A stretch of DNA of 64,000 nucleotides from Rhizobium sp. CB3090 (GTDB lineage Bacteria > Pseudomonadota > Alphaproteobacteria > Rhizobiales > Rhizobiaceae), in the NCBI RefSeq assembly GCF_029714285.1, contig NZ_CP121662.1, positions 2,910,001 through 2,974,000 on the forward strand. The letters run 5' to 3'. Made by a program: the position numbers and the translations under genes. The notes under the pieces are model-generated. The model was not told the DNA's origin. It saw nothing but the letters and a program-made list of their open reading frames with translations, and did not search any database. Below are positions 1 to 12,130 of this stretch, piece by piece; the stretch's first letter is position 1, and the number at the start of each line of letters is the position of its first letter.

Positions 1-2
1 GC

Positions 3-1586
3 CAGCCCTTCGCGCATGTGAAGATCGCGCTCGCCACCAAGCGCGTCGCCACCGAGAGCTATCCTGCCTTCGATCCGCTGGCGATCTTTTCCGCCGATGA
101 AAATATCCCGCCGGCGGCCAATCGCACGGGTGCGATCTATGGTTCCGATGTGGAATCCGAGGTCAGCCTGAAAACCGTGCCCTTTCCGGCCAAGGATGTG
201 CCCTTCCCGCTTGCCGGTTCGATGTCGCTCGATGAAGTCGAGGCGAATGTTCGTTCCAACGGCTCCGTGCTGATTGACGGCAACACCCAGCTTTCCGCCC
301 TCTATTATGTCGATCCGCGCCGCTTTGCGACCGACGACACCGATGTCGATCTGACAGCCGGGCTTGCCGCCCGCGTCGTCGAAGAGAACATGTCGGTATC
401 CGCTCCCGAAGCGGTCACGCCGCAGACGCAGGAATTTGCCGACGACATCATTCCGGTGCGCGAAGATACGCCGATCGAGACGGCGCTTACCAATGCCGGC
501 TACCTCAAAGCGGATGCCGGCGACATCGCGGCCAAGATCGAGCCGCTATTCGGCTCGTCCGAGCTTTCCGGCGGCGACGTACTGCGCATCGGCATCCTGC
601 AGAAAGGTGAGCAGGCAAAGATCATCCGCGCCAGCATCTACCGCGGCACCAAGCATGTGCTGACGGTCGCTGAAAATGATCATGGCGATTTCGTTGCCGG
701 CAGCGAACCTCCGATGCTCGATGCCATTGCTACCGCCTTCGACAACGACGCGCCCACAACCACAGCCGGCCGCGATTTGCCGAGCGTCTATGACGGCATT
801 TACCGGGCCGCCCTCTCCTACGGCATGACCCAGCAGATGGTGGCGCAGATCGTCAAGCTGCTCGCCAGCAATGTCGATTTCCAGGCGCAATTGAAGCCGA
901 CGGATTCGCTCGAAGCCTTCTTCTCCGTCGCCGACGAAAACGGCCAGGCGACAGCCGATTCCGAACTGCTCTACGTCAACGCCAAATTCGGCGACACCGT
1001 CACCCGTTTCTATCGTTTCGAAGGTCCCGACGATCATTCGATCGATTACTTCGACGAAAACGGCAAGAGCATCCGCCAATTCCTGCTGCGCAATCCTGTC
1101 CCGACCGGTATCTTCAAGTCCGGCTTCGGCATGCGCCGCCATCCGATCCTCGGATTTGCGCGCATGCATACCGGCGTCGATTGGGCAGCCCCGCGCGGCA
1201 CGCCGATCATCGCCGCCGGCAACGGTATCGTGGAAAAAGCCGGCTGGGATTCTGGCGGCTTCGGCAATCAGACATTGCTCCGTCACGCCAACGGCTATGT
1301 CTCCTCCTACAACCATCAGAGCGCCATTGCCAAAGGTATCGTACCCGGCGCAAAAGTGGTGCAGGGTCAGGTCATCGGCTTCATCGGCTCGACCGGTCTC
1401 GCAACCGGGCCGCACCTGCATTACGAACTGATCGTCAACGGCACCAAGGTCGACCCTCTGCGCATACGCCTGCCCGGCGGCAAGACGCTGGATGGCGAGG
1501 CGCTCGCCAAATTCGAGGATGAGCGCAAGCGTATCGACACGCTTCTGAGCGACGACAAGTCCAAGCAGGTTGCGAGCAAGGATTGA
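3..1586 (+). CDS. M23 family metallopeptidase (5' end outside window)
   Basis: LytM/M23-type zinc peptidase, expected to cut peptidoglycan cross-links in the periplasm. The frame is open back to base 3 with no convincing start, so the N-terminus lies outside the window. Counting from the GTG at 18, the C-terminal domain carries the M23 zinc and catalytic residues: H375 in RRHPILG, HTGVD at 384-388 and HLH at 466-468. About 350 residues of less conserved sequence precede the domain, as is usual for alphaproteobacterial DipM/LytM-like proteins. Some family members lack activity, but the metal ligands are intact here. The next gene is convergent. Confidence 0.9.
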   Translation, partial: QPFAHVKIALATKRVATESYPAFDPLAIFSADENIPPAANRTGAIYGSDVESEVSLKTVPFPAKDVPFPLAGSMSLDEVEANVRSNGSVLIDGNTQLSALYYVDPRRFATDDTDVDLTAGLAARVVEENMSVSAPEAVTPQTQEFADDIIPVREDTPIETALTNAGYLKADAGDIAAKIEPLFGSSELSGGDVLRIGILQKGEQAKIIRASIYRGTKHVLTVAENDHGDFVAGSEPPMLDAIATAFDNDAPTTTAGRDLPSVYDGIYRAALSYGMTQQMVAQIVKLLASNVDFQAQLKPTDSLEAFFSVADENGQATADSELLYVNAKFGDTVTRFYRFEGPDDHSIDYFDENGKSIRQFLLRNPVPTGIFKSGFGMRRHPILGFARMHTGVDWAAPRGTPIIAAGNGIVEKAGWDSGGFGNQTLLRHANGYVSSYNHQSAIAKGIVPGAKVVQGQVIGFIGSTGLATGPHLHYELIVNGTKVDPLRIRLPGGKTLDGEALAKFEDERKRIDTLLSDDKSKQVASKD

Positions 1587-1602
1587 TACAGGCCGGGAAT
1601 TT

Positions 1603-2112
1603 CTAAGCGACATCGCGCCGTAGCAGAGCAATCAGCTCGCCAACTGCATCGTCAGCGTTCTTATAGGCGGTATCGACGACGATCTGTCGTCCGCCCCAAT
1701 CGTCATAGGTTCGGTTGACGATCTCATCCCAGGACGGCTTTACGAGGCCTTCGACATCCGTCAAACGGGTTTCGGCGCGCCGGCGATGCTCGGCCTTGTC
1801 AGAACAGACGACCTCCACCTCAATGGCGCGCGTGCCGGCCCGTTTTGCGACCTGCAGCCAGGCATCACGCGTTATGCCGATGGGGTTGACCGAATCCGCG
1901 ATTACCGTTCTTCCCAGTCGAAGATTGTCTTCGGTGATCCCATAGGCAACCATATAGCCGGCAGGCCCTACCTCGGCGTTTAACATGCCCGAATCTCGCA
2001 AGGCCTGCTCGATCGTGTCCACCCGAACATGCACGGCTTGCAGCCGCTCCGCCAGCGAGAGCGCGATCGTGGTTTTTCCGCTGCCCGGCAAACCGCCGAA
2101 GATAACAAGCAT
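1603..2112 (-). CDS. AAA family ATPase / small P-loop kinase
   Basis: Predicted cytosolic P-loop kinase of the AAA_33 / chloramphenicol-phosphotransferase-like type, 169 aa; substrate unknown. The Walker A motif GGLPGSGKTT lies at residues 6-15, right at the N-terminus as usual for these kinases. I chose the ATG at 2112 because GGAGG sits 6 bases upstream; an earlier ATG at 2136 has its only purine run directly abutting it. The gene converges with the M23 peptidase gene and lies downstream of the clpB terminator, so it is probably transcribed separately. The sequence does not reveal the phosphate acceptor. Confidence 0.75.
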   Translation of the reverse strand: MLVIFGGLPGSGKTTIALSLAERLQAVHVRVDTIEQALRDSGMLNAEVGPAGYMVAYGITEDNLRLGRTVIADSVNPIGITRDAWLQVAKRAGTRAIEVEVVCSDKAEHRRRAETRLTDVEGLVKPSWDEIVNRTYDDWGGRQIVVDTAYKNADDAVGELIALLRRDVA

Positions 2113-2191
2113 GATCCGCCTCCGAACATCCTCCAAAGTCTACGGCAGCATCACAGAAGCGGATTGCAGCAGCAAGACGATTGCGAACAGG

Positions 2192-2226
2192 TCTGAAAAA
2201 CAAAATGGCGGCCCGAAAGCCGCCAT
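2192..2226 (-). terminator. Rho-independent terminator of clpB
   Basis: Perfect 8-bp stem (ATGGCGGC at 2205-2212, GCCGCCAT at 2219-2226) with a 6-base loop. On the minus strand it is followed by TTTTGTTTTTC, a good U tract. It starts about 30 bases after the clpB stop codon. Confidence 0.85.
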
Positions 2227-2254
2227 CTCGTGGGTTGATGTGCTGACGCAGCTA

Positions 2255-4855
<2,601 letters not shown>

Positions 4856-5017
4856 ACCGGACCTCCATGAACCGCCCTGCCCTTAAAGGCGCAGACCGAT
4901 GTTTGAGATTGAGCCCCCTGAAAAGGCAGACCCCGCCGCCGCTTACTAGGATTTGCGGCAAAGCAACTGGGAAGAATATGGGAGGAGTTTTGAAAAGTTT
5001 AAAGAGCAACGGAAATG

Positions 5018-5052
5018 AAAAACCCCCGAGGTTGATGTCCAACTTTCGGGGG
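5018..5052 (-). terminator. Terminator of the DUF4167 gene
   Basis: On the minus strand CCCCCGA pairs with TCGGGGG (5046-5052 with 5023-5029), enclosing a second short stem (GTTG/CAAC). A TTTTT tract follows. It lies about 80 bases after the DUF4167 stop codon and before clpB, separating the two genes. Confidence 0.8.
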
Positions 5053-5133
5053 TCAATTCACATACCGGCGTTGTGCAGAAGTGGAATTGGTGCTCCGCGT
5101 TTGCTGAAGCCACCTGTTCACACGAAGCAGCTT

Positions 5134-5814
5134 TTATTCCGACGCGGCGTCTGCCAAAGCGGGCGCTTCGCCCGATGCGGCCTCGCCCTTGCCTTCGCCA
5201 TCGGCGTTGCGGCGCGGCTGGCGGCGGGGACGGTTGCTAGCGTTGCGGCGGCGCGGCTGACGCTCGGTCGCGGCGGCAGGCGTCTCTTCTTCGATCGCCA
5301 CCTCAGCTGGAATACCCTCGATCACCGGCTGCGGGCCAGTGCCATCGATAACCTCCGGCTCGGGAGCAGGAACTGCGGCAACGGCGGGAGCAGGCTGTTG
5401 ACGTGCCCGAGGCGCAGCCATCTGCGGCTGGTCGTCCATCTCGTTCGCATCGATATCATCGATGTCGCGGTCGGCATTGTCGCGATCATTGTAGTTATGA
5501 TGCTCGTCGCGCTGATAGCGTTCCTGCATCTGCGCCTGAGCGCTGGCGATGATCCGATTATAGTGTTCAGCGTGCTGGAGATAGTTTTCCGCCATGACGC
5601 GGTCGCCGGAGCTTTGCGCGTCGCGGGCGAGAGCCGAATACTTCTCGGCGATATGCTGCGCGGTGCCGCGAATTTTCACATCGGGACCGGAGCTGTCGTA
5701 AGTCCTGGTCAGCGGGTTGGAGCCCTTGCGGTTGAAATTGTTATTGTTATTTCCGCCGCCGCCGCCGTTGTTGCCACGCCCCCGACCGCGCTTATTCTGC
5801 TGTCCTGGCCTCAT
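5134..5814 (-). CDS. DUF4167 domain-containing protein
   Basis: Conserved alphaproteobacterial protein of unknown function, 226 aa. The N-terminus is a low-complexity basic Gly/Asn/Arg segment (residues about 5-32), which suggests RNA or nucleic-acid binding. The DUF4167 core follows (about 33-105, with TRTYDSSGPDVKIRGTAQHI near its start). The C-terminal half is acidic, then Pro/Ala/Arg-rich and probably disordered. AGGTGAAGG precedes the ATG. In many rhizobia this gene lies beside prmC/prfA, as here, which hints at a translation or RNA role, but that is inference. Confidence 0.85.
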   Translation of the reverse strand: MRPGQQNKRGRGRGNNGGGGGNNNNNFNRKGSNPLTRTYDSSGPDVKIRGTAQHIAEKYSALARDAQSSGDRVMAENYLQHAEHYNRIIASAQAQMQERYQRDEHHNYNDRDNADRDIDDIDANEMDDQPQMAAPRARQQPAPAVAAVPAPEPEVIDGTGPQPVIEGIPAEVAIEEETPAAATERQPRRRNASNRPRRQPRRNADGEGKGEAASGEAPALADAASE

Positions 5815-6160
5815 AGATCCTTCACCTGAATTCTCTTAGTTGGGATGAAATTATACACGGCACCTGCCGCCGTGGCCGGAATCTTCCGAGCCAGGGCCTG
5901 CGTACCGCAAGCAAACTGCGCCTTATGCGCCTGTCTGCCGCTCGACTACGTCAGATTAACTGATCACGCATTGGGTTATCTTCAACCTTTGACACTCTTA
6001 CCAGAGAGTGGTTCCCCGAGGCTGTCCAAGACAGGCGAATCGTCTCGCCTATTCCCAGCCGCCCAACGCGTGAGCGCAACCTATATTGCTTCCTCAGGAA
6101 ATCCAAGCCTTTTCTTTGCGATAACAACAAGGTCCCATGAACCTGCAGCAAATTGTCGCG
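5815..6160. other. Intergenic gap between the DUF4167 gene and prmC
   Basis: No convincing gene in these 346 bases. Two small hairpins are visible (CACTCT/AGAGTG near 5992-6009 and AGGCGA/TCGCCT at 6033-6050), neither with a U tract. The region should hold the DUF4167 promoter on the minus strand. A 66-codon minus-strand frame here lacks a ribosome site and resembles nothing I know. Confidence 0.5.
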
Positions 6161-7036
6161 TCAATCATGATGTTTAAACACGAGAACTCGGTCGTTATGG
6201 CCGTAGTCCCGAATTGCGTCGATAAGAAAAAATCCTGCTCCTTCAAAAACCGAAGTCACCGTTTTGCGTTGATTATGGCCGATTTCCACTCCGACAATAC
6301 CATCTCGGTACAGAAACCGTGCCGCATCTCTTGCGATCGCTCTATATGCATCCAGCCCATCAAGGCCGCCGTCGAGAGCTGCCGGAGGATCGAAATTCTT
6401 TACTTCTGGAGCGAGAGTGGAAATGACATTGGATTCAATATAGGGCGGATTTGAGACAATCACGTGAAATCGACCGTTGATGGCTTCAAACCAGCTTCCT
6501 TGCACAGTATCAAACCGTGCCGCCAAGCCGTTGCGCGCCGCATTCGCCCGCGCCGTTTCCAAAGCTTCGCCAGAAATATCGGAACCGATGCCCGTCGCTT
6601 GCGGGCATTCATGAAGTAACGCGAGACATATGGCCCCGGTTCCCGTTCCTAGATCCAGTATATGGATATTCCCATGTTGTTCCGCAAGGCGTCGCGCATA
6701 TGGCAACACGGTATCGACCAGGATTTCGGTGTCGGGCCGCGGCTCCAGCGTCGCCGGCGACAGCGTCAAGGGCAGGCCGTAGAACTCCCGCTCGCCCAGG
6801 ATACGGTGGACCGGCTCGTGATTGAGCCGTCGCGCCACCGCCGCGCGGGCCGTTTCCACCCGCTCCGGCGCCACCACATCCGAGCCACGGGTGATGAGCT
6901 CCGTCGATGAAAGATTAAGAAGACCGCCGACAAGAATGCGCGCCTCCGTGGCCGGATCATCGAGATCGGCCTCGATAAAGCGGGCACGCACCTCCTGGAA
7001 AAGCTCCGCGACCGTCGGCCTCTGCCCGCTGCTCAT
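6161..7036 (-). CDS. prmC: Peptide chain release factor N5-glutamine methyltransferase
   Basis: Methylates the glutamine of the GGQ motif in release factors RF1 and RF2, using S-adenosylmethionine, which speeds translation termination. The 291-aa protein has an N-terminal helical domain, the SAM-binding motif DLGTGTG at 128-134 and the family signature NPPY at 196-199, which binds the Gln side chain. Its ATG overlaps the stop codon of its substrate gene prfA by 4 bases (7033-7036), so the pair is translationally coupled. Length and motifs are complete. Confidence 0.96.
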   Translation of the reverse strand: MSSGQRPTVAELFQEVRARFIEADLDDPATEARILVGGLLNLSSTELITRGSDVVAPERVETARAAVARRLNHEPVHRILGEREFYGLPLTLSPATLEPRPDTEILVDTVLPYARRLAEQHGNIHILDLGTGTGAICLALLHECPQATGIGSDISGEALETARANAARNGLAARFDTVQGSWFEAINGRFHVIVSNPPYIESNVISTLAPEVKNFDPPAALDGGLDGLDAYRAIARDAARFLYRDGIVGVEIGHNQRKTVTSVFEGAGFFLIDAIRDYGHNDRVLVFKHHD

Positions 7037-8112
7037 GCCTGTTCGCCGAGTTGGGCGAGCTGGCTCGCCTGATAATCCGCCAAGAGCGCATCGACCACCT
7101 CGTCGATCTCGCCTTCCATCATCCGATCGAGCTTATAGAGCGTCAGGTTGATGCGGTGGTCGGTAACCCGGCCCTGCGGGAAATTGTAGGTGCGGATACG
7201 CTCGGAGCGGTCGCCGGAACCAACTTGGCTCTTGCGGTCGGCGGATCGTTCGCTGTCGGCGCGCTGCCGCTCCATGTCAAAGAGACGCGACCGCAGCACC
7301 TGCATTGCCTTGGCGCGATTTTGATGCTGCGATTTTTCCGAACTCGTCACCACGATCCCCGAGGGAAGATGGGTGATGCGTACCGCCGAGTCCGTCGTGT
7401 TGACGTGCTGACCGCCGGCGCCGGAGGAGCGCATGGTATCGATGCGGATATCCTCGGGGCGGATGTCGATATCGATTTCCTCGGCTTCAGGCAGCACGGC
7501 CACGGTCGCCGCCGAGGTGTGGATGCGCCCGCCCGCCTCGGTTTCGGGCACGCGCTGCACGCGATGCACGCCGGATTCGAATTTCAGCCGCGAGAACACA
7601 CCCTTGCCGCTGATGGTCGCGATGATTTCCTTGTACCCGCCCGCTTCGCCATCGCTGGCCGAGAGGATTTCGACCTTCCAGCCGTTATTCGCTGCGAAGC
7701 GCTCATACATGCGAAAGAGATCGCCTGCGAAAAGTGCTGCTTCGGAACCGCCGGTACCGGCGCGAATTTCCAGGATCGCGCTCTTCTCGTCGGCAGCATC
7801 CTTCGGCAGCAGCAGGATCTGGATGTCTTTCTCCAGCGTCTCGATCCGCTCCTTGACCTCCGGCAGCTCCATCTCGGCGAGATCCCGCATCTCGCGATCG
7901 ACCGACTTGTCGTTGAGCATGGTTTCGAGATCGGAAGCTTCGGCGATCGCCTTCTCGTAGTCGCGAATCTTGGTGACCACGGGCTGCAATTCGGAATATT
8001 CGGAAGCGAGCTTCACATAAACGTCTGCCGACGGGCCGGCCGACATACGCGCTTCGATCTCACCGAAACGGCGCTCCAATTCGCGCATTTTTTCAATGGG
8101 AAGATTCGCCAC
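7033..8112 (-). CDS. prfA: Peptide chain release factor 1 (RF1)
   Basis: Recognises UAA and UAG stop codons and triggers release of the finished protein. The catalytic GGQ is at 233-235. The stop-codon-reading tripeptide is PET at 189-191, the position of PAT in E. coli RF1; RF2 would have SPF there. At 359 aa it is full length. It sits between ptsP and prmC on the same strand and overlaps prmC by 4 bases. Its start is preceded by a short gap from ptsP, so ptsP-prfA-prmC may form one transcript. Confidence 0.97.
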   Translation of the reverse strand: MANLPIEKMRELERRFGEIEARMSAGPSADVYVKLASEYSELQPVVTKIRDYEKAIAEASDLETMLNDKSVDREMRDLAEMELPEVKERIETLEKDIQILLLPKDAADEKSAILEIRAGTGGSEAALFAGDLFRMYERFAANNGWKVEILSASDGEAGGYKEIIATISGKGVFSRLKFESGVHRVQRVPETEAGGRIHTSAATVAVLPEAEEIDIDIRPEDIRIDTMRSSGAGGQHVNTTDSAVRITHLPSGIVVTSSEKSQHQNRAKAMQVLRSRLFDMERQRADSERSADRKSQVGSGDRSERIRTYNFPQGRVTDHRINLTLYKLDRMMEGEIDEVVDALLADYQASQLAQLGEQA

Positions 8113-8144
8113 CCCACACTCCGATTCTTCTTATTCGTTCTGGT

Positions 8145-10412
8145 CTACAATGGAATATTGTGGCTCTCGGCGAAGCGGACAAGGATATCGCGCATCGAGG
8201 CTTTCGGATGCGTGTCGTTCAACGCTTCTTCCATGACCGCGGACAATGCCTGGAGATCAAGGCCCAGCAGCATCGCCTTGACCGGGCCGATGGATGCCGG
8301 CGACATCGACACCGAGCGGAAGCCGACACCCAGCAGCGCCATGGCCGAAATCGTCTTGCCGGCAAGTTCGCCGCAAAGCGTCACCGGCGTCTTGTTGCGC
8401 TCGCCGGCGCGCACGATGTCGCGCAGGATGCGCAGGAACGGGCGCCCGAGCGGATCGAAACGATCGGCGACGCGAGCATTGCCGCGATCGACCGCCATCG
8501 AAAACTGGAAGAGATCGTTGGAACCGACCGAGACGAAATCGACCGCCGCCATCAGCTCGTCCAACTGCCACAACAGCGCCGGCACCTCCAACATCGCTCC
8601 GAACTGAAACTTCCGCGGCAGGCTATGGCCGAAGCGCGACAGGTGCTGCACTTCCTTCTGCACGAGTTCGCGCACCGCCTCGATCTCGGAGACCTCGGTG
8701 ACCATCGGCACCATCATCTTCAATTCGCTGTCCGCCGCCGCCTTCAGCATGGCGCGCAGCTGCGTGCGCAGCAGGCCGGGCCGATCGAGCGACAGGCGAA
8801 TGGCGCGCCAACCAAGCGCCGGATTCTCTTCCTCATGGGCGCGGAAATAGGGCACGACCTTGTCGCCGCCGATATCGAGCGTCCTGAAGGTGACGACGCG
8901 GCCGCCGGCCTGCTTCATCACGTTGCGGTAGAAGGCTTCCTGCTCCTCTGCCTTCGGCATGGTGGACGCGATCATGAACTGCAGTTCCGTGCGGAAGAGG
9001 CCAATGCCTTCCGCGCCGGATTCGGCAAGCTGCGGCAGATCGACCAGCAGACCGGCATTCATCAGCAGCGAAATGCGCTGTCCGTCCTTGGTGACCGGTT
9101 CGACCGCGCGCAGCGCCCGGAACTGCTCCTGCCGGCGGGCGCGGAAGCGCACCTTTTCCTCGTAGGAGCGCTGATGATCGGCCATCGGCCGCAGGTGCAC
9201 ATGGCCGCCATCGCCGTCGATGATCACGGCATCGCCGTTTTCGGCAAGTGCCACCACGCCCGCCGCCTGGCCGACGACCGGAATGCCCATGGCGCGGGCG
9301 ACGATGACGACGTGGCTGGTGACCGCGCCTTCTTCCAGCACCAAACCGCGAATATTGGCGCGGGGATAGTCGAGCAGCTCGGCAGCACCCATGGCGCGCG
9401 CAAAGATGATCGCATCGTTCGGGAAACCTTCGGCGGCGGTGCGGCCGGAATAGCCGATCAACTGCCTGAGCAGCCGGTTCGCCAGATCCTCGAAATCATG
9501 CATGCGCTCGCGCAGGTAAGGGTCGGTCAGGCGCATCATCCGCGCCTTGGTGTCGCTCTGCACCTTCTCGACCGCGGCTTCCGCGGTCAGGCCGTTGCGG
9601 ACAGCCTCTTCCAGCTTGCGCACCCAACCCTGGTCGTGGGCGAACATGCGGTAGGTTTCCAAGACCTCGCGATGCTCGCCTTCCATGGAAACGTCGCGGC
9701 GCGACAGCATGTCGTCGATCGAAATGCGCAGGGAACCGAGCGCATCCGCCAGCCGGCGGATTTCCTTTTCGGTATCCTCGTTCAGAAGATTGGTGACGAC
9801 GATGCGGGGCTCATGCAGCACGACATAGCCGAGGCCGATACCTTCATTGTAGCTGTCGCCATCGATGGTGACCGAGCGGGTAAGATCGAGTTCGAGGCCC
9901 GGCTTGGTGATCTTCTTCAGCTCGCCGGTTGCGATCATCTCGGCCAGCACCATCGCCGTCGTTTCGAGCGCTTCCAGCTCCTCCTCGCGATAGTTGCGGC
10001 TCGCCTTGTTCTGTACGACGAGAACGCCTAGCGAGCGGCCGGTACGCAGGATCGGCACGCCGAGGAAGGAGTGATAGACCTCTTCACCGGTTTCCGGCAG
10101 GTAGCGGAAGGCGGGATGTGACTGCGCGTCGGAGAGATTGAGCGGCTGGGCGGAAGCGGCGATCGTGCCGACCAGGCCCTGGCCCATCTTCAATTGCGAA
10201 AGGTGGACGGCTTCTTTCTTCAGACCTTCGGTGGCGTAGAGCTCGAGCACACCATCGGCGCGCAGCACGTAGACCGAGCAGACTTCGGCGACCATATTGC
10301 TGGCGATCTGGCGGACGATCCGGTCAAGACGCTCTTGCGGCTCCAGCGGCTCCGCCATGAGTTCGCGCAGCCGCTTGAGCAGAACGCGTGGACCGCCGGA
10401 TAGGTCTCTCAT
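8145..10412 (-). CDS. ptsP: Phosphoenolpyruvate-protein phosphotransferase PtsP (enzyme I-Ntr)
   Basis: First enzyme of the nitrogen-related phosphotransferase chain; it takes phosphate from PEP and passes it to NPr and then EIIA-Ntr in the cytosol. An N-terminal GAF sensor domain (about residues 12-157) is followed by the enzyme I domains, with the phosphorylated histidine in EGAVTSHV (H367). The C-terminal PEP-binding domain ends with CGELAG and a Ser/Met-rich helix. I chose the ATG at 10412 (755 aa); the frame could be extended 8 codons to a TTG, which has no ribosome site. The GAF domain is known to respond to nitrogen status (glutamine) in related species. Confidence 0.95.
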   Translation of the reverse strand: MRDLSGGPRVLLKRLRELMAEPLEPQERLDRIVRQIASNMVAEVCSVYVLRADGVLELYATEGLKKEAVHLSQLKMGQGLVGTIAASAQPLNLSDAQSHPAFRYLPETGEEVYHSFLGVPILRTGRSLGVLVVQNKASRNYREEELEALETTAMVLAEMIATGELKKITKPGLELDLTRSVTIDGDSYNEGIGLGYVVLHEPRIVVTNLLNEDTEKEIRRLADALGSLRISIDDMLSRRDVSMEGEHREVLETYRMFAHDQGWVRKLEEAVRNGLTAEAAVEKVQSDTKARMMRLTDPYLRERMHDFEDLANRLLRQLIGYSGRTAAEGFPNDAIIFARAMGAAELLDYPRANIRGLVLEEGAVTSHVVIVARAMGIPVVGQAAGVVALAENGDAVIIDGDGGHVHLRPMADHQRSYEEKVRFRARRQEQFRALRAVEPVTKDGQRISLLMNAGLLVDLPQLAESGAEGIGLFRTELQFMIASTMPKAEEQEAFYRNVMKQAGGRVVTFRTLDIGGDKVVPYFRAHEEENPALGWRAIRLSLDRPGLLRTQLRAMLKAAADSELKMMVPMVTEVSEIEAVRELVQKEVQHLSRFGHSLPRKFQFGAMLEVPALLWQLDELMAAVDFVSVGSNDLFQFSMAVDRGNARVADRFDPLGRPFLRILRDIVRAGERNKTPVTLCGELAGKTISAMALLGVGFRSVSMSPASIGPVKAMLLGLDLQALSAVMEEALNDTHPKASMRDILVRFAESHNIPL

Positions 10413-10513
10413 TGCGTCTCTAGCTCCCGAAATCAAGATGTCATGCCTGACTTGCCCACGTCAGGGCCGGCCGAAACTCACCTCCGTCGCGGTCCCTCGT
10501 CAGCAGTCCTGAA

Positions 10514-11788
10514 TCAACTCTTATCCAGACCGTAGCAGGAATGCAAAGTCCTGACTGCCAGTTCTGCATAAGGACCATCGATCAGGATGGAAATCTTGAT
10601 TTCCGACGTCGTAATAGCCTTGATGTTGATGCCTTTTTCGGCAAGTGCCCGGAAAGCAGTCGCAGCAACGCCAGCGTGCGAACGCATGCCGATGCCGATG
10701 ACGGAGACTTTGACGAGACCTGATTCGTTTTGGATGACGTCGTAGCCGATCTTGTCCTTGTTTTCGCCAAGAACGCGCAGCGCCTTTTCGACATCGCCCG
10801 AAGGAACCGTGAAGGTCATATCGGTCTTGGAACCGTCCTCGGAAATGTTCTGGACGATCATATCGACGTTGATGTGGCTTTCGGCCAAAGGCCCGAAGAT
10901 CGCAGCGGAGACGCCCGGCCGGTCGGCGAGACGGCGCAGCGAGATCTGGGCTTCATCCTTGGCATAAGCAATGCCGGTGACTACTTCCTGTTCCACGATT
11001 TCTTCCTCGTCACAAATCAGCGTTCCGGGCGGGTTCAACAGATCGCCCATGCCCGGAGCATCGGGATCCTCGAAAGATGAGCGCACGAAGGTGCGAACCT
11101 TAAAGACCATGGCCAGCTCGACCGAGCGCACCTGCAGCACCTTGGCGCCGAGCGAGGCCATTTCCAGCATTTCTTCGAAAGCGATCTTCTTCAGACGCCG
11201 CGCCTTCGGCTCGATGCGCGGATCAGTCGTATAGACGCCGTCGACGTCGGTATAGATATCGCAGCGATCGGCCTTCACGGCCGCGGCGATCGCCACCGCC
11301 GACGTATCGGAACCACCGCGGCCGAGCGTCGAGACGCGGTTGTCGGGGCCAAGACCCTGGAAGCCGGCGACGACGGCCACCTGACCCTCTTGCATGCGGC
11401 GGACCATTTCACCGCCGTCGATTTCGAGAATGCGCGCCGCACCGTGGGCGTTGTCGGTTCTGATCGGGATCTGCCAGCCCTGCCAGGAGCGAGCATTGAT
11501 GCCCATCGCCTGCAGCGCGATCGCCAGCAACCCGGAGGTCACCTGCTCGCCGGAAGCGACGACGGCATCATATTCACGGGCATCATAGATCGAGTGGTCG
11601 GCACCTGCGACCTTGGGCGTATTCTGCACCCAGCCGACCAGCTCGTTGGTCTTGCCGGACATGGCGGAGACGACGACTGCGACCTCATGGCCCGCGTCGA
11701 CCTCGCGTTTCACATGGCGGGCGACATTCTTGATCCGGTCCAGATCCGCGACGGATGTCCCGCCGAATTTCATAACGATACGTGCCAT
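10514..11788 (-). CDS. lysC: Aspartate kinase
   Basis: Phosphorylates aspartate, the committed step to lysine, methionine and threonine. The 424-aa protein has the N-terminal kinase signature KFGGTS (residues 7-12) and two C-terminal ACT domains (about 265-420) that mediate feedback inhibition by amino acids. It lies upstream of ptsP on the same strand. The window also contains lysA, the last step of lysine synthesis, about 41 kb away. The length is normal for a monofunctional class II aspartokinase. Confidence 0.97.
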   Translation of the reverse strand: MARIVMKFGGTSVADLDRIKNVARHVKREVDAGHEVAVVVSAMSGKTNELVGWVQNTPKVAGADHSIYDAREYDAVVASGEQVTSGLLAIALQAMGINARSWQGWQIPIRTDNAHGAARILEIDGGEMVRRMQEGQVAVVAGFQGLGPDNRVSTLGRGGSDTSAVAIAAAVKADRCDIYTDVDGVYTTDPRIEPKARRLKKIAFEEMLEMASLGAKVLQVRSVELAMVFKVRTFVRSSFEDPDAPGMGDLLNPPGTLICDEEEIVEQEVVTGIAYAKDEAQISLRRLADRPGVSAAIFGPLAESHINVDMIVQNISEDGSKTDMTFTVPSGDVEKALRVLGENKDKIGYDVIQNESGLVKVSVIGIGMRSHAGVAATAFRALAEKGINIKAITTSEIKISILIDGPYAELAVRTLHSCYGLDKS

Positions 11789-12041
11789 GTGCCTCTACCA
11801 GTACCAGTACCAGCGCCGGGCGGCCGATACGCTACGAGCCCGGCATGCAAAATCGCCCCTCCGGTACATTAGCCGGAAAAGCTTGATCTCAATGGGGGCG
11901 TCTCTTAACGAGTTTGGAAGGCGGGTGCAATAGCAGGGTCAGTCGCCTTTCCAGCCTCCGCTCCCAATACTCTACTTTCAGGCTCGGCCTGCGCCTGTTT
12001 CGGAGCGCGCTCTCGTTGGCAATGAAGGAGAGCCGATCTAC
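11789..12041. other. Intergenic gap between lysC and the TetR gene
   Basis: No gene seen. It should contain the lysC promoter on the minus strand. Three tandem copies of TACCAG lie just upstream of the lysC start (about 11796-11813). The regulatory sites of the TetR gene begin at 12042. Confidence 0.5.
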
Positions 12042-12092
12042 TTGCCATATTAGAGCGGATGCTCTATATCACGTTTTGGAGCAGACGCTCCA
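12042..12092 (+). promoter_or_regulatory. Promoter and two palindromic operators of the TetR/MFS cassette
   Basis: A -35 box TTGCCA (12042-12047) and a -10 box TATATC (12065-12070) are 17 bases apart. Operator 1, TAGAGC-N4-GCTCTA (12051-12066), fills the spacer and touches the -10. Operator 2, TGGAGC-N4-GCTCCA (12077-12092), lies just downstream. Centres are 26 bases apart, and both are exact palindromes of the same pattern. This is the layout expected for autorepression by the TetR protein encoded 39 bases further on. Confidence 0.8.
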
Positions 12093-12130
12093 TAATTATT
12101 TGCCTCCAAGCAGGTTGCGAGAACTCTCCC

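Noticed and set aside
4856..5017. Heat-shock sigma factor promoter for clpB
   Set aside because: Expected from the family, but no good CTTGAA and CCCAT pair at the right spacing was found.
5951..6151. A 66-codon minus-strand frame in the gap before prmC
   Set aside because: No ribosome site, no similarity that I recognise, and it lies in a region of small hairpins.
8160..10031. A 623-codon open frame antisense to ptsP
   Set aside because: Shadow of ptsP; composition is His/Arg-rich as expected for the antisense frame and no domain is seen.
11796..11813. Three tandem TACCAG units
   Set aside because: Too short and few to be a CRISPR or a functional repeat array.
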